Origin: Gallibacterium genomosp. 1
GTDB lineage: Bacteria > Pseudomonadota > Gammaproteobacteria > Enterobacterales > Pasteurellaceae
Direction of reading: 5' to 3'
Assembly: GCF_000771875.1 (NCBI RefSeq)
Contig: NZ_JPXX01000020.1
Coordinates: 49,370-113,369 of the forward strand
DNA length: 64,000 nt
Translations under genes and position numbers: made by a program
Shown: positions 20,287 to 30,719 of the stretch, piece after piece
Layout: each line of letters starts with the position of its first letter
Numbering within the stretch: position 1 is the stretch's first letter
The notes under the pieces: model-generated
Databases searched by the model: none
Seen by the model: the letters and a program-made list of their open reading frames with translations, nothing else
What the model was told of the DNA's origin: nothing

Positions 20287-22581
20287 TTATTTCTTCCAAT
20301 TTTTCAAGGCATTAGCAAAGGCGTTGCCCATTGTTGAAACAGATGGTGAATGACGGCGTTTTGCAGTTGATTGGGGTATACTGCTTTTATGCGTTGTATG
20401 AGAACGGTTTGTTTGCTCATCTAAACGCATTGTCAAAGCAATACGTTTGCGATCTACGTCAATCTCCAATACTTTAACTTTAACAATATCGCCAGTTTTT
20501 ACTACATTATGCGGATCTTCAACGAATTTATCGCTTAAAGAAGAAATATGCACTAAGCCATCTTGATGGACACCAATATCTACGAATGCCCCAAAGTTGG
20601 TAACATTGGTAACGGTTCCTTCTAAGACCATTCCCGGTTTGAGATCGCTAATTTGTTCTACTCCTTCTAAGAAAGTTGCGGTTTTAAATTCACCACGAGG
20701 ATCACGTCCCGGCTTTTCCAATTCTTTTAAAATATCGGTTACAGTTGGTAAACCAAAGCGCTCATCAGTGAATTGTGTCGCACTTAATTGATGTAATACA
20801 GAGGAGTTACCCATTAATTCTCCTAAAGATGAATTTGTTGCTTGCAAAATTTTCTCAACGATAGGGTAGGCTTCTGGATGAACGCTAGAAGCATCAAGCG
20901 GATTATTCCCATCGATAATGCGCATAAATCCAGCACATTGCTCAAAGGCTTTCGGCCCTAGACGAGGCACGTTCTTTAATTGTTCTCGATTGGAAAAACG
21001 TCCGTTTTCATTACGATAATTAATAATATTTTGTGCTAATGTTTTGCTCATTCCCGCAACTCGAGCTAGTAGTGGGGAAGAAGCAGTATTGAGATCAACA
21101 CCAACAGCATTCACACAATCCTCTACAACAGCATCAAGTTTACGGGCCAATTGTGTTTGATTAACATCGTGTTGATATTGACCGACACCAATCGCTTTTG
21201 GTTCAATTTTTACTAATTCAGCTAACGGATCTTGTAAACGGCGAGCGATTGAAACTGCTCCGCGTAAAGAGACATCAAGTTGAGGAAATTCTTGTGCAGC
21301 GAATTCAGAGGCGGAATAGACAGAAGCACCGGCTTCACTGACAATCACTTTTTGTGCTTTCCAATCTGGTTTTGCTTTTAATAATGTTTCAACAAAACGT
21401 TCTGTTTCTCGAGAAGCAGTTCCATTACCTATAGCAATCAATTCAACATTATATTTTTTACCAAGCTGATAAAGCGATGCTGCTGCTTGGCTCTCTTGTC
21501 CTGTATGTGGATAAATCGCAGTGGTATCTAACAATTTCCCGGTATTATCAATTACAGCCACTTTTACACCGGTTCGTAAACCGGGATCCAACCCCATTGT
21601 AGTTTTCGCACCTGCGGGAGCAGCCATTAATAGAGCGGATAAGTTCTTTGCAAAAACATTAATTGCTTCTTCTTCAGCACGCTCACGTAGAGCGGACATT
21701 AATTCAGTTTCCAAATGAAGTGCAACTTTAATTTTCCACGTCCAAGCAATAACCTGTTGTCGCCAACTATCAGCAGGCTGTCCGTTAAACTGAACATTTA
21801 AATGGGTACGAATAATGTCTTCGCAATAACTATAATTACCCTCTTCCTGCATCGGGTCAGCATTCAATGATAAAGCTAGAATGCCTTCGTTACGACCACG
21901 CAACATAGCCAATGCACGATGAGAAGGCACATTTTTCAATAATTCACGATGATCAAAATAATCTTGGAATTTCTCACCCTCTTTTTCTTTTCCAGTAATA
22001 ACTGTTGATACCAACTCTGCATTATTACTGAGATAGTGACGTACTTTTGCTAACAGTTGTGCATCCTCTGCAAAACGTTCCATTAAAATATATCTAGCCC
22101 CGTCCAAAGCTGATTTCACATCAGTAATGCCTTTAGTATCATCAATATATTTTTCCGCCTCGTTTTCAGGATGATATTGTGGTTCATTCCATAATAATTC
22201 TGCCAAGGGTTCAAGCCCTGCTTCAATTGCAATTTGCCCACGAGTGCGGCGTTTAGGTTTATAAGGAAGATAAAGATCTTCTAATTCAGTTTTACTTTGC
22301 GTCTGTTCGATAGCTTGGCGTAAGTCATCAGTTAATTTCCCCTGTTCTTCAATAGATTTAAGAATAGTTTGACGACGGTCGTCCAGCTCACGTAAATAAG
22401 TTAAACGGCTTTCAAAATGGCGTAATTGGGTGTCATCCAAGCCACCGGTTACCTCTTTACGATAACGCGCAATAAAAGGAATGGTGTTGCCCTCATCCAA
22501 TAAATTGATGGCGGCAAGAATTTGTCTGCTTTGAACATTTAGCTCATCCGCAATAATTTGGCTAATAGTTTGGTTTAACAT
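20287..22581 (-). CDS. tex: Tex RNA-binding transcription accessory protein
   Basis: Tex is a cytoplasmic nucleic-acid-binding protein (YqgF-like, helix-hairpin-helix and S1 domains) that affects transcript handling. The 764-residue product shows [16 protein letters not shown] near the start, the YqgF-like region [16 protein letters not shown] (about 330), HhH motifs around 500-560 and a C-terminal S1 domain (about 640-710, [20 protein letters not shown]). The ATG at 22581 ([14 protein letters not shown]) matches family starts. A longer frame opening at TTG 22617 runs through a terminator hairpin and is rejected. The Shine-Dalgarno is weak. Confidence 0.95.
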   Translation of the reverse strand: MLNQTISQIIADELNVQSRQILAAINLLDEGNTIPFIARYRKEVTGGLDDTQLRHFESRLTYLRELDDRRQTILKSIEEQGKLTDDLRQAIEQTQSKTELEDLYLPYKPKRRTRGQIAIEAGLEPLAELLWNEPQYHPENEAEKYIDDTKGITDVKSALDGARYILMERFAEDAQLLAKVRHYLSNNAELVSTVITGKEKEGEKFQDYFDHRELLKNVPSHRALAMLRGRNEGILALSLNADPMQEEGNYSYCEDIIRTHLNVQFNGQPADSWRQQVIAWTWKIKVALHLETELMSALRERAEEEAINVFAKNLSALLMAAPAGAKTTMGLDPGLRTGVKVAVIDNTGKLLDTTAIYPHTGQESQAAASLYQLGKKYNVELIAIGNGTASRETERFVETLLKAKPDWKAQKVIVSEAGASVYSASEFAAQEFPQLDVSLRGAVSIARRLQDPLAELVKIEPKAIGVGQYQHDVNQTQLARKLDAVVEDCVNAVGVDLNTASSPLLARVAGMSKTLAQNIINYRNENGRFSNREQLKNVPRLGPKAFEQCAGFMRIIDGNNPLDASSVHPEAYPIVEKILQATNSSLGELMGNSSVLHQLSATQFTDERFGLPTVTDILKELEKPGRDPRGEFKTATFLEGVEQISDLKPGMVLEGTVTNVTNFGAFVDIGVHQDGLVHISSLSDKFVEDPHNVVKTGDIVKVKVLEIDVDRKRIALTMRLDEQTNRSHTTHKSSIPQSTAKRRHSPSVSTMGNAFANALKNWKK

Positions 22582-22600
22582 CACTTTTTCATTCTTTAGT

Positions 22601-22631
22601 AAAAAATCACCGCCCAATTATAGGCGGTGAT
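22601..22631 (-). terminator. Intrinsic terminator or attenuator just upstream of tex
   Basis: The 9-bp perfect stem ATCACCGCC / GGCGGTGAT, with an 8-base loop, runs into T6 on the minus strand. It ends only 20 bases before the tex ATG and would stop transcripts arriving from the recombinase gene. Confidence 0.85.
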
Positions 22632-22811
22632 GGTTGGAAATGGGAAGAGGATAAGCATATTTATGTTGCAATTCACAGAAGAATACATAACGTATTGCTC
22701 TATGAATTATTTTGGTTTGGAAGGGGTTATACCTCTTCCATATTAAATACATTCTCCTTGCAGCAAAAGTTGATGATTTAATTATTAAAAATATTTTGAT
22801 TAACTTTGCAT

Positions 22812-23744
22812 TTATCCTATATTCAAACTCGACAGTGATCGCATCACCAAATCCACATCTTTATTTTCCAACTCGTGAATAATGTGCAGATAGGTTTTTT
22901 GTGTGGTAGTGATGCTGGCGTGTCCTAATCGTCTTGCCACACTGGCGATAGAAACGCCGGCAAAAAGCAGTAGTGAAGCGTGGGTGTGGCGTAATCCGTG
23001 TACCGTAATAATCGGAATCGCTGCTTTTTTACAATAACGTTCAATGAGATCATTAATTGTAGAGTTATAAACTTTTTCGTAGTTAGGCAGAAAAATCGGA
23101 ATATTTTCCGGACAATGGCGAATTAATTGTGCAAATTGAATGATGGTTTGCCAATCCAACTGAACCTTGCGAATGGAAGAGCGATTTTTAGTGGGTAAAA
23201 ATCCACCTTCATTTTTATAATCCCAAGTTTTATTGATGGTCAGTGTTTGCCGTGCAAAATCAAAATCTTTTGGCGTAACCGCAAGAGCCTCAGAAAAACG
23301 TAATCCAGTTTTAGCAATTAACAAAATAAGCCAATCAAAACTGAGTTTTTCATTTAAATTAAGCTGATGGATCAGGGTTTGTAGTTCGTATTGGCTTAAA
23401 TATTTAGGCTTTTTCTCACGCGGGATTTTACCTTTAATAATCGCCTTACGGGTAGGATCCCGAATAATTAACCCCTCATCTACAGCATCTAAAATAGCCC
23501 CTTTGATTTGATGGTGAAAATCCATCACGGTTTGGCGTTCGTGGTTGTTGGCGTAGTCATTGAGCAGTTGTTGATAGCTAATGCGGTTGAGATCGCACAG
23601 CCGTAATTTGGGAGCGAGGCGAATCAACCAAGTATGGCTCATTTGGTATTTAGCGAGGGTTACGGGGCGGATCGCACCTTCTTTATAAATACTGATCCAA
23701 CGTTTGAAATAGCGGTGAAAAAGTTCTTGATTAGTTAATTGCAT
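22812..23744 (-). CDS. Tyrosine recombinase / phage-type integrase
   Basis: The 310-residue product is a tyrosine site-specific recombinase. An N-terminal SAM-like DNA-binding domain (about 1-105) precedes a catalytic domain with all key residues: Arg149 (TGLRFSEAL), His249 and Arg252 (HGLRHTHAS), His275 (LGH) and nucleophile Tyr285. It is therefore predicted active. The ATG has GAGG 8 bases upstream. It is adjacent to a broken hsdS remnant whose shifted frame runs into its start, and to no phage structural genes. It may be a leftover of an integrated element or a recombinase that once shuffled hsdS cassettes. Confidence 0.92.
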   Translation of the reverse strand: MQLTNQELFHRYFKRWISIYKEGAIRPVTLAKYQMSHTWLIRLAPKLRLCDLNRISYQQLLNDYANNHERQTVMDFHHQIKGAILDAVDEGLIIRDPTRKAIIKGKIPREKKPKYLSQYELQTLIHQLNLNEKLSFDWLILLIAKTGLRFSEALAVTPKDFDFARQTLTINKTWDYKNEGGFLPTKNRSSIRKVQLDWQTIIQFAQLIRHCPENIPIFLPNYEKVYNSTINDLIERYCKKAAIPIITVHGLRHTHASLLLFAGVSIASVARRLGHASITTTQKTYLHIIHELENKDVDLVMRSLSSLNIG

Positions 23745-23865
23745 AATGATGTCCTCTCTATTATTGGGTTAAAAGTTATACAACACAATTTAAGAACACT
23801 TTGTTGATGAGTTACATTTTGCAAGAATTTTGTATTATTTTTATTATATTTTTCTAATAACTTAC

Positions 23866-24363
23866 TCTTATGAAGAGTAATGAGCCGATCTAGCCGTCTG
23901 AAAAGTGCACCGATTTTTTGTTGTTCGGGTAGGGTGGGTGAATAATAGGAATTTCTTCAATTTCACCTTTATTGATTTTTTTAGGAAGTGCAACGTGTAG
24001 CGTTCTTTTCCAAAGTTCTTTTTGAATTAGATCGCTTTCTATTAATGGCTTTAGATATTCAGATAAAACTAATTTAGACTTTAGTAAAGCTAGACTTACA
24101 TAATAAGCAAGTTTTTGATTTGTATTGACTATATTAGTTGTTCCTATATCACCTATTCTTGTCATTAAAACATCACCGCGAGTAGGATATGTTTTAAACT
24201 CTCTCTTAAAGTCATCTTCTGATATAAACTTATCAGAAATCATAGTTTCAATATTTTCAACACTTAAAAGCATTATCCCTGACTTTTTATAATTAGGTGT
24301 TTGGTGTGTTCCATCATAAATTTCCGCCACCGCCCAAGCTTGCACTTTTTTAGCATAACAGAC
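23866..24363 (-). pseudogene. Truncated, frameshifted hsdS remnant
   Basis: The frame from about 24345 encodes a target-recognition domain (VAEIYDGTHQTPNY, LLSVENIETM, RGDVLMTRIGDIGTTNIV, KKINKGEIEEIPI) typical of type I specificity subunits. After HPP near 23935 it leaves the family sequence. One base later the +1 frame continues as LPEQQKIGALFRRLDRLITL, the standard HsdS exit from the recognition domain. A single-base deletion in the CCACCC run therefore broke the gene. The 5' side begins after a stop at 24364 with no domain start, and the 3' half (second recognition domain) is missing. No significant match to the intact hsdS recognition domains at 12211-13305 was seen. Confidence 0.85.
23893..23902 (+). 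other. Neisseria-type DNA uptake 10-mer within the hsdS remnant
   Basis: GCCGTCTGAA is an exact match to the core neisserial DNA uptake sequence. It lies in the FRRLD codons of the broken hsdS. Confidence 0.6.
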
Positions 24364-24569
24364 TTAATTCAAAAAAATTTCCAACTGCTGGCGTATCTTA
24401 ACGTATTCAACCAATCGTAAATGATCGAAGTGGTCTTCAGCTTCATATGTTACGAAGATGCTAGCTAGCAACACGCTGGTATTTGCAAATATCAAGACAA
24501 CTTTGTGGGTGAGTAGGATATAGTGATTTCAGTAAGTGAGCCTGGGCAACTTTGACACGATTCATAGAA
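24364..24569. other. Gap between hsdS remnant and clpB terminator, no recognised gene
   Basis: A minus-strand frame is open here for 54 codons and ends in EYVKIRQQLEIFLN, but it lacks an ATG and a ribosome site and resembles no family I know. It may be the tail of another gene lost with the 5' end of the hsdS remnant. Confidence 0.4.
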
Positions 24570-24622
24570 AATAAAAGTCCGATCTTTGATCGGACTCAGA
24601 CCGCTATCTTGCGGATAGCGGT
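24570..24622 (-). terminator. Tandem hairpins terminating clpB
   Basis: Reading from clpB, a stem ACCGCTATC / GATAGCGGT is followed by AGTCCGATC / GATCGGACT. The second runs into TTTATTTT, giving an intrinsic terminator backed by an extra hairpin. Confidence 0.88.
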
Positions 24623-24642
24623 TAAAAGGAGGGATTTATGTA

Positions 24643-27216
24643 TTATTGTTTAGCTTCCATTTTTCCATCAACAAAGTTGATTTCAATAGTCTTATCTGGC
24701 AATAGTTCACCTGATAAGATTTGTTGGGCAAGTGGGTTTTCCACAATATTTTGGATTGCACGTTTTAATGGTCTTGCGCCGTAAACCGGGTCGTAACCGA
24801 CTTGACCTAAGTAATCCAATGCTTGTTCGCTGAAATGCAACAAGTAACCACGTTCTTTCATACGATTGATCAAACGTTGTAATTGAATTGACGCAATCGC
24901 ACGAATGTTTTCTTTGGCAAGTGGGTGGAAGACCACAGTTTCGTCAATACGGTTGATAAATTCCGGACGGAAATGTTGTCCAACCACAGACATCACTAAT
25001 TCCTTCATTTCGCCATAACTAAGATCACCAGCCTGAGATTGAATTAAATCTGAACCCAAGTTGGAAGTCATAATTACCACAGTGTTGCGAAAATCAACTG
25101 TACGACCTTGACCATCAGTTAAACGTCCGTCATCAAGCACTTGCAATAAAATGTTGAAAACATCACGGTGTGCTTTTTCCACTTCATCAAGTAAAACGAC
25201 AGAATATGGACGACGACGAACCGCTTCGGTTAAGTAACCGCCTTCTTCATAACCGACATATCCCGGAGGCGCACCGACCAAACGAGAAACAGAATGTTTT
25301 TCCATAAATTCTGACATATCGATTCTGACCATTGCATCTTCACTGTCGAACAAGAAGTTAGCCAAAGTTTTACACAATTCGGTTTTACCAACACCAGTTG
25401 GTCCTAAGAATAGGAATGAACCAATTGGACGATTCGGATCGGATAATCCGGCACGGCTACGACGAATTGCGTTTGCTACTGCTTCAACCGCTTCATTTTG
25501 TCCGATAACACGTTTGTGTAACTCTTCTTCCATTCTCAATAATTTTTCTTTTTCACCTTCCATCATTTTGGCTACAGGAATACCGGTTGCACGAGAAAGC
25601 ACTTCAGCAATTTCTTCGTCGGTAACACGGTAACGCAATAGGCTCATTTCCTTGCCTTCTGCACTTTCAGCCTGTTCTAATTGTTTTTCCAACGCCGGAA
25701 TGGTGCTGTATTTCAATTCAGACATCTTCGCAATATCACCGGCACGATAAGCCTGTTCCATTTTAGTTTTGGCATTATCCAATTCCGCTTTGATATGTTG
25801 TGCGCCGGAAAGTGCTGCTTTTTCGCTCTTCCAAACCTCTTCAAGTTCAGAGTACTCTTTCTCTTTTTCTGCCAACTCTTTTTCCAACATTTCAAGGCGT
25901 TTACGGCTAGCATCGTCTTCTTCTTTTTGTAACGCTTGTTGTTCAAGTTTTAATTGAATAATACGGCGTTCCAATTTATCTAATGGTTGTGGTTTTGAAT
26001 CGATTTCCATACGAATGCTTGAAGCCGCTTCATCAATTAAGTCAATCGCTTTATCCGGAAGCTGACGATCCGAAATATAACGATGAGAAAGTGTTGCTGC
26101 CGCTACAATCGCCGGGTCGGTAATTTGTACGTGGTGGTGAATTTCATAACGCTCTTTCAAACCACGCAAGATGGCGATGGTATCTTCCACGCTTGGTTCA
26201 TCAACCAACACTTTTTGGAAACGGCGTTCTAATGCTGCATCTTTTTCAATATATTGACGATATTCATCCAATGTTGTCGCACCGACGCAGTGTAATTCAC
26301 CACGTGCCAATGATGGTTTCAACAAGTTACCGGCATCCATTGCACCGTCTGTTTTACCAGCACCGACCATAGTGTGAATTTCATCAATAAATAGGATAAT
26401 TCGACCTTCTTCTTTTGCGATTTCATTTAGTACTGCTTTTAAGCGTTCCTCAAATTCACCACGATATTTTGCACCAGCAATTAATGCTCCCATATCCAAA
26501 GAGAGTACACGTTTATGTCGTAATCCTTCAGGTACTTCCCCATTAACGATACGTTGTGCCAAACCTTCAACGATAGCAGTCTTACCAACCCCTGGTTCAC
26601 CGATTAACACCGGATTATTTTTGGTACGACGTTGCAACACCTGGATGGTACGGCGGATTTCATCATCACGACCGATAACCGGATCCAATTTACCGCTTTC
26701 TGCCCTTGCGGTTAAATCAATAGTATATTTTTGTAATGCCTGACGGGTTTCTTCCGCACCGGCATCATTGACGTTTTCGCCACCACGCATTTTATCAATA
26801 CTCGCTAATAAATTTTGTCTGGTTAAACCGCTTTTCTTCAATACATCACTTAGTTTGTCGGAACTTTCCAAAGCGGCTAATACGAAAAGTTCAGATGAGA
26901 TAAATTTATCATTGCGTTGTTGCGCAAATTTATCACATAAATTCAACATTCTGGCTAATGCCGGCGAAAGCTGGACATCACCACCGTTACCCGAAACTTG
27001 AGGTAAACGATCGATCTCTTGGCTAATTGCTTGGCGTAATTGAGCAACATTAACACCGGAAGCAGTAAGCAACGGCGCAACGGAACCACCTTCTTGATTC
27101 AATAATGCGCTCATTAAATGCACTGGCTCAATATATTGCTGATCTTTGCCTAATGCTAAAGATTGTGCTTCAGCCAATGCCTGTTGGAATTTGGTTGTTA
27201 ATTTTTCAAAATTCAT
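24643..27216 (-). CDS. clpB: ATP-dependent disaggregase ClpB
   Basis: ClpB is the hexameric AAA+ disaggregase that works with DnaK to rescue aggregated proteins after heat stress. The 857-residue product has an N-terminal Clp_N repeat domain (1-150), a first AAA+ domain with GEPGVGKTA (about 205), a coiled-coil middle domain (about 410-525, rich in Lys/Glu/Gln) and a second AAA+ domain with GPTGVGKTE (about 607). Length equals the E. coli protein. AGGAGG precedes the ATG, and a sigma-32 type promoter lies 38-68 bases upstream. It is monocistronic. Confidence 0.98.
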   Translation of the reverse strand: MNFEKLTTKFQQALAEAQSLALGKDQQYIEPVHLMSALLNQEGGSVAPLLTASGVNVAQLRQAISQEIDRLPQVSGNGGDVQLSPALARMLNLCDKFAQQRNDKFISSELFVLAALESSDKLSDVLKKSGLTRQNLLASIDKMRGGENVNDAGAEETRQALQKYTIDLTARAESGKLDPVIGRDDEIRRTIQVLQRRTKNNPVLIGEPGVGKTAIVEGLAQRIVNGEVPEGLRHKRVLSLDMGALIAGAKYRGEFEERLKAVLNEIAKEEGRIILFIDEIHTMVGAGKTDGAMDAGNLLKPSLARGELHCVGATTLDEYRQYIEKDAALERRFQKVLVDEPSVEDTIAILRGLKERYEIHHHVQITDPAIVAAATLSHRYISDRQLPDKAIDLIDEAASSIRMEIDSKPQPLDKLERRIIQLKLEQQALQKEEDDASRKRLEMLEKELAEKEKEYSELEEVWKSEKAALSGAQHIKAELDNAKTKMEQAYRAGDIAKMSELKYSTIPALEKQLEQAESAEGKEMSLLRYRVTDEEIAEVLSRATGIPVAKMMEGEKEKLLRMEEELHKRVIGQNEAVEAVANAIRRSRAGLSDPNRPIGSFLFLGPTGVGKTELCKTLANFLFDSEDAMVRIDMSEFMEKHSVSRLVGAPPGYVGYEEGGYLTEAVRRRPYSVVLLDEVEKAHRDVFNILLQVLDDGRLTDGQGRTVDFRNTVVIMTSNLGSDLIQSQAGDLSYGEMKELVMSVVGQHFRPEFINRIDETVVFHPLAKENIRAIASIQLQRLINRMKERGYLLHFSEQALDYLGQVGYDPVYGARPLKRAIQNIVENPLAQQILSGELLPDKTIEINFVDGKMEAKQ

Positions 27217-27253
27217 ATAATCCTCCTAGACGATGTTTCGTCATTCACGGGAG

Positions 27254-27284
27254 ATAAAATGGGTACGTTTTAAATTGTTTCAAG
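27254..27284 (-). promoter_or_regulatory. Heat-shock (sigma-32) promoter of clpB
   Basis: On the minus strand, -35 CTTGAAA is followed by 14 bp and the -10 element CCCATTTTAT. This fits the RpoH consensus CTTGAAA / CCCCATNT. It ends 38 bases upstream of the clpB ATG. Confidence 0.85.
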
Positions 27285-27402
27285 AGGAAAATAAAAAATA
27301 TATGCAAAAAATTGAATATAAAAGAAAGCACATTATTATTGTTGAAAAAGATAGGGGATAGATTAATATCATTCACTTTTTAACAAGAATGAAAAGGTGA
27401 TA

Positions 27403-27915
27403 ATGGAACAGCAACAAAAACAACAACTTCGACACCTTAATCTTCAAGTAAACTGTAAATTAACACAATGTTTGTTATTGGCTGAAAGCCACTTTAATTG
27501 TAGCTTTGTGCGACCGAATATTAGTTATAAATTGCGTGGTGTAAAAGCAGGAGTGGCTTATTTACAGCAGTGGGAAATCCGTTTAAATCCGATTTTATTA
27601 TTGGAAAATGGCCAACGTTTTATTGAGCAAGTTGTGCCACACGAATTGGCGCATTTATTGGTTTATCAACAATTTGGAAGAGTGAAACCGCACGGTAGGG
27701 AGTGGCAGGATGTGATGCAAAATGTGTTTGGTGTACCAGCAGAAACCAGACATCAATTTGAGATAAAAAGTGTTCAGGGGCAAACTTTTCCTTATCAATG
27801 TGCTTGTCAAACGCACCATTTGACGGCACGCCGTCATCAAAAAATTCAGCAGCAAGGCATACAATATTTTTGTAAAAAGTGCAAAAAGCAGTTACACTTC
27901 GTTACTCTTTCTTAA
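27403..27915 (+). CDS. sprT: SprT-family zinc metalloprotease-like protein
   Basis: This 170-residue SprT-like protein carries the zincin motif HELAH (residues about 80-84) and a C-terminal zinc ribbon with CAC and CKKC pairs. Bacterial SprT function is poorly defined; eukaryotic relatives (SPRTN) cleave DNA-protein crosslinks. The ATG at 27403 has AAAGG 6 bases upstream; an upstream GTG at 27397 is inside that ribosome site. It is divergent from clpB. Confidence 0.9.
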   Translation: MEQQQKQQLRHLNLQVNCKLTQCLLLAESHFNCSFVRPNISYKLRGVKAGVAYLQQWEIRLNPILLLENGQRFIEQVVPHELAHLLVYQQFGRVKPHGREWQDVMQNVFGVPAETRHQFEIKSVQGQTFPYQCACQTHHLTARRHQKIQQQGIQYFCKKCKKQLHFVTLS

Positions 27916-27979
27916 CTGTTATTATTGGTTGTCGTGGCAGTGAAAGAGAGGGCAACTGAAACATCAAATGGAGGCAAAA

Positions 27980-28588
27980 ATGAAAAAATTATTGGTTGTA
28001 GCACTTGGTACGTTAGTTTTAGCTTCAACAGCTCAAGCAGAATGGTATGTACAAGGTAATTTGGGTTATTCCAAGATTAAGACATCCGGTTTAGAAGATG
28101 GAAATCTTAATAAAAGTAAAGCTACACCTAGTGTGGCGATAGGTTATAAATTAGGTGATATTCGTTTGGCATTGGACTATTCCCATTATGGCAATATTAA
28201 TGATCATTATAGATTGTACGACGCGGATGGATATACTGAGGGTAAGGATGAGTTTAAAATTCATGGTGTCGGTTTTTCTGCGTTGTATGACATCGATTTA
28301 CAATCTAATATCAAGCCATATGTTGGTGTTCGCGTAGCAAGTAATAAAGTGAAATCGTCAAGTAGTTCTGTATACAAACAGAATAATGGTGGGACTTATA
28401 ATCAAGTAGAAAAAGATGCAAGTGAAAGCTCTACAAAATTGGGTTATGGTGCAGTAGTTGGTGCCTCTTATGATTTAATGCCGAATTTAGCAGTGGATGT
28501 TGCGGCAGAATATAATATCCTTGGTAAGGAAGATGATGTAAAACTTAAACAATACGGAATGAAAGCTGGTTTAAGATATACTTTCTAA
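27980..28588 (+). CDS. Opacity-family outer-membrane beta-barrel protein
   Basis: This 202-residue exported protein has a clear signal peptide (MKKLLVVALGTLVLASTAQA, cleaved before EW). An eight-stranded barrel pattern follows: alternating aromatic/hydrophobic strands, a mobile serine/asparagine-rich loop around residues 115-145, and a C-terminal strand ending in RYTF with the terminal Phe typical of BAM substrates. It resembles opacity/OmpW-like adhesin porins of Pasteurellaceae and Neisseria; ligand unknown. The ATG at 27980 has GGAGG 5 bases upstream; an in-frame ATG at 27968 is upstream of that site. Confidence 0.83.
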   Translation: MKKLLVVALGTLVLASTAQAEWYVQGNLGYSKIKTSGLEDGNLNKSKATPSVAIGYKLGDIRLALDYSHYGNINDHYRLYDADGYTEGKDEFKIHGVGFSALYDIDLQSNIKPYVGVRVASNKVKSSSSSVYKQNNGGTYNQVEKDASESSTKLGYGAVVGASYDLMPNLAVDVAAEYNILGKEDDVKLKQYGMKAGLRYTF

Positions 28589-28610
28589 TTGAGCTTTTTT
28601 AATTTCTCCC

Positions 28611-28639
28611 AAATGCGATCTTGATAGATTGCATTTTTT
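28611..28639 (+). terminator. Intrinsic terminator of the barrel gene
   Basis: The stem AAATGCGATC / GATTGCATTT (one wobble), with a 6-base loop, is followed by a T-run. Confidence 0.8.
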
Positions 28640-28651
28640 ATACCTCCAAAC

Positions 28652-28680
28652 CTTGAAAAATCGGTTTTTATACCTATTTT
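28652..28680 (+). promoter_or_regulatory. Heat-shock (sigma-32) promoter of htpG
   Basis: -35 CTTGAAA, a 14-bp spacer and -10 CCTATTTT lie 66 bases upstream of the htpG ATG. This is the same arrangement as in front of clpB. Confidence 0.72.
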
Positions 28681-28745
28681 TTGCCATCGTAAGCAATTTT
28701 AATGAAAAGATATTTTTGTCTTTTTTGATTAATGAGGAAAAAAAT

Positions 28746-30632
28746 ATGAGTACTAATCAAGAAACGAGAGGTTTCCAATCAGAAGTAAAACAACTTCTGC
28801 AATTAATGATCCATTCACTTTATTCCAATAAAGAGATTTTTTTGCGTGAATTAATTTCTAATGCATCGGATGCGGCGGATAAATTACGTTTTAAAGCACT
28901 TTCTGCTCCAGAGCTTTATGAAGGTGATGGTGATCTAAAAGTGCGTATCAGCGTGGATGCTGATAAAGGTACGTTAACCATCAGTGATAACGGCATCGGA
29001 ATGACGCGTGAACAAGCAATTGAACATTTGGGTACAATTGCTAAATCAGGTACAAAAGAGTTTTTATCCGCATTAGGGGCGGAACAAGCGAAAGACAGTC
29101 AATTAATTGGACAGTTCGGGGTTGGTTTTTATTCTGCATTTATTGTTGCTGATAAAGTAACCGTGAAAACACGTGCTGCTGGTGAAAGTGCAGACAAAGG
29201 CGTACTTTGGGAATCAGCAGGAGAAGGAGAATTTACTGTTGCCGATATTGAGAAGAAGGATCGGGGTACAGAGATTACCTTACATTTGCGTGAAGATGAA
29301 AAAGAGTTTTTGAATGAGTGGCGTTTACGCGAAATCATTGGAAAATATTCTGATCATATTGGTTTACCAGTAGAAATTTTAACAAAAGAATATGATGATG
29401 AAGGTAAAGAAACAGGTGTTAAATGGGAAAAAATCAATAAAGCCCAAGCACTTTGGACACGTTCAAAATCAGAAATCAGTGATGACGAATATAAGGAATT
29501 TTATAAACATTTAAGCCACGATTTTGCCGACCCAATGTTATGGGCTCATAATAAAGTTGAAGGAAAACAGGAATATACCAGCTTGCTTTATTTGCCGGCG
29601 AAAGCGCCTTGGGATCTCTTTAATCGTGAACAAAAACACGGCTTGAAACTGTATGTACAACGTGTCTTTATTATGGATGATGCGGAACAGTTTATGCCGA
29701 ATTATTTGCGGTTTATCAAAGGGTTAATTGATTCTAATGATTTGCCGTTAAATGTATCGCGAGAAATTTTGCAAGATAATAAAGTAACCGCAGCATTGCG
29801 TAAAGCATTAACCAAACGTGCGTTAGGAATGTTGGAAAAATTGGCGAAAGATGAGGATAAAAGCAAATATCAACAGTTTTGGCAAGAATTTGGTTTAGTC
29901 TTGAAAGAAGGTCCGGCAGAAGAGCCGGCAAATAAAGAAGAGATTGCGAAGTTGTTACGTTTTGCTTCAACACATAATGATAGCAGTGAACAGACAGTAT
30001 CGTTAACTGACTATGTTGCACGAATGAAAGAGGGGCAAAAAGCGATTTATTACATCACGGCTGATAGTTATACAGCAGCGAAAAATAGTCCACACTTGGA
30101 AATCTTTAATAAGAAAGGCATTGAAGTGTTGTTGCTTTCTGATCGCATTGATGAATGGATGTTAAGCTATTTAACTGAATTTGATGGTAAACCGCTACAA
30201 ACCATTACTAAATCAGATTTAGATTTAGGTGATTTAGCAGATAAAGAAGAAGAAAGTAAGCAAAAAGAAGAAGAACAAACTTTTGCTTCTTTTATTGAAC
30301 GCGTGAAAAAGTTGTTAGGTGATCGAGTAAAAGACGTACGTTTAACTCATCGTTTGAGCGAAACTCCGGCGATTGTATCGACTGATAACGATCAAATGAC
30401 TACCCAAATGGCGAAATTATTTGCCGCTGCGGGACAAAAAATGCCGGAAGTGAAATATACATTTGAGCTTAATCCGGAACATCATTTAGTGAAAAAAGTG
30501 GCAGATATTGCGGATGAGCAGCAATTCGCTGAGTGGATTGAGTTATTGTTGGATCAAGCTATGTTAGCGGAACGCGGTACTTTGGATAATCCAACCGCAT
30601 TTATTAAACGTATTAACCATCTTTTAAGCTAA
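28746..30632 (+). CDS. htpG: Molecular chaperone HtpG (Hsp90)
   Basis: HtpG is the bacterial Hsp90, an ATP-dependent dimeric chaperone of the cytoplasm. The 628-residue product begins [18 protein letters not shown] and has the GHKL ATP-site motifs [20 protein letters not shown] and [11 protein letters not shown], then the middle and C-terminal dimerisation domains. A longer frame opens at 28629, but the sigma-32 promoter and GAGGAAA ribosome site lie inside it, so 28746 is the start. A terminator follows. Confidence 0.97.
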   Translation: MSTNQETRGFQSEVKQLLQLMIHSLYSNKEIFLRELISNASDAADKLRFKALSAPELYEGDGDLKVRISVDADKGTLTISDNGIGMTREQAIEHLGTIAKSGTKEFLSALGAEQAKDSQLIGQFGVGFYSAFIVADKVTVKTRAAGESADKGVLWESAGEGEFTVADIEKKDRGTEITLHLREDEKEFLNEWRLREIIGKYSDHIGLPVEILTKEYDDEGKETGVKWEKINKAQALWTRSKSEISDDEYKEFYKHLSHDFADPMLWAHNKVEGKQEYTSLLYLPAKAPWDLFNREQKHGLKLYVQRVFIMDDAEQFMPNYLRFIKGLIDSNDLPLNVSREILQDNKVTAALRKALTKRALGMLEKLAKDEDKSKYQQFWQEFGLVLKEGPAEEPANKEEIAKLLRFASTHNDSSEQTVSLTDYVARMKEGQKAIYYITADSYTAAKNSPHLEIFNKKGIEVLLLSDRIDEWMLSYLTEFDGKPLQTITKSDLDLGDLADKEEESKQKEEEQTFASFIERVKKLLGDRVKDVRLTHRLSETPAIVSTDNDQMTTQMAKLFAAAGQKMPEVKYTFELNPEHHLVKKVADIADEQQFAEWIELLLDQAMLAERGTLDNPTAFIKRINHLLS

Positions 30633-30653
30633 AGATGAGTCATTTATTACCAC

Positions 30654-30679
30654 AAAATCCGGCATTTGCCGGATTTTTT
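30654..30679 (+). terminator. Intrinsic terminator of htpG
   Basis: The stem AAAATCCGGC / GCCGGATTTT with loop ATTT continues into T6. Confidence 0.92.
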
Positions 30680-30719
30680 CTTGCTCGGAATGTTGAATTT
30701 TGTTCATAGAATGATTCTT

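Noticed and set aside
22587..22617. Longer tex reading frame beginning at TTG
   Set aside because: It would start inside a terminator hairpin, and the family N terminus begins at the ATG at 22581.
12211..24363. Recombinase-driven exchange between intact hsdS and the hsdS remnant
   Set aside because: I saw no shared recognition-domain sequence or inverted repeats between the two copies, so active shuffling is not supported.
24364..24528. Minus-strand open frame ending EYVKIRQQLEIFLN
   Set aside because: It has no ATG or ribosome site and no recognisable family. It is kept only as a possible tail of a lost gene.
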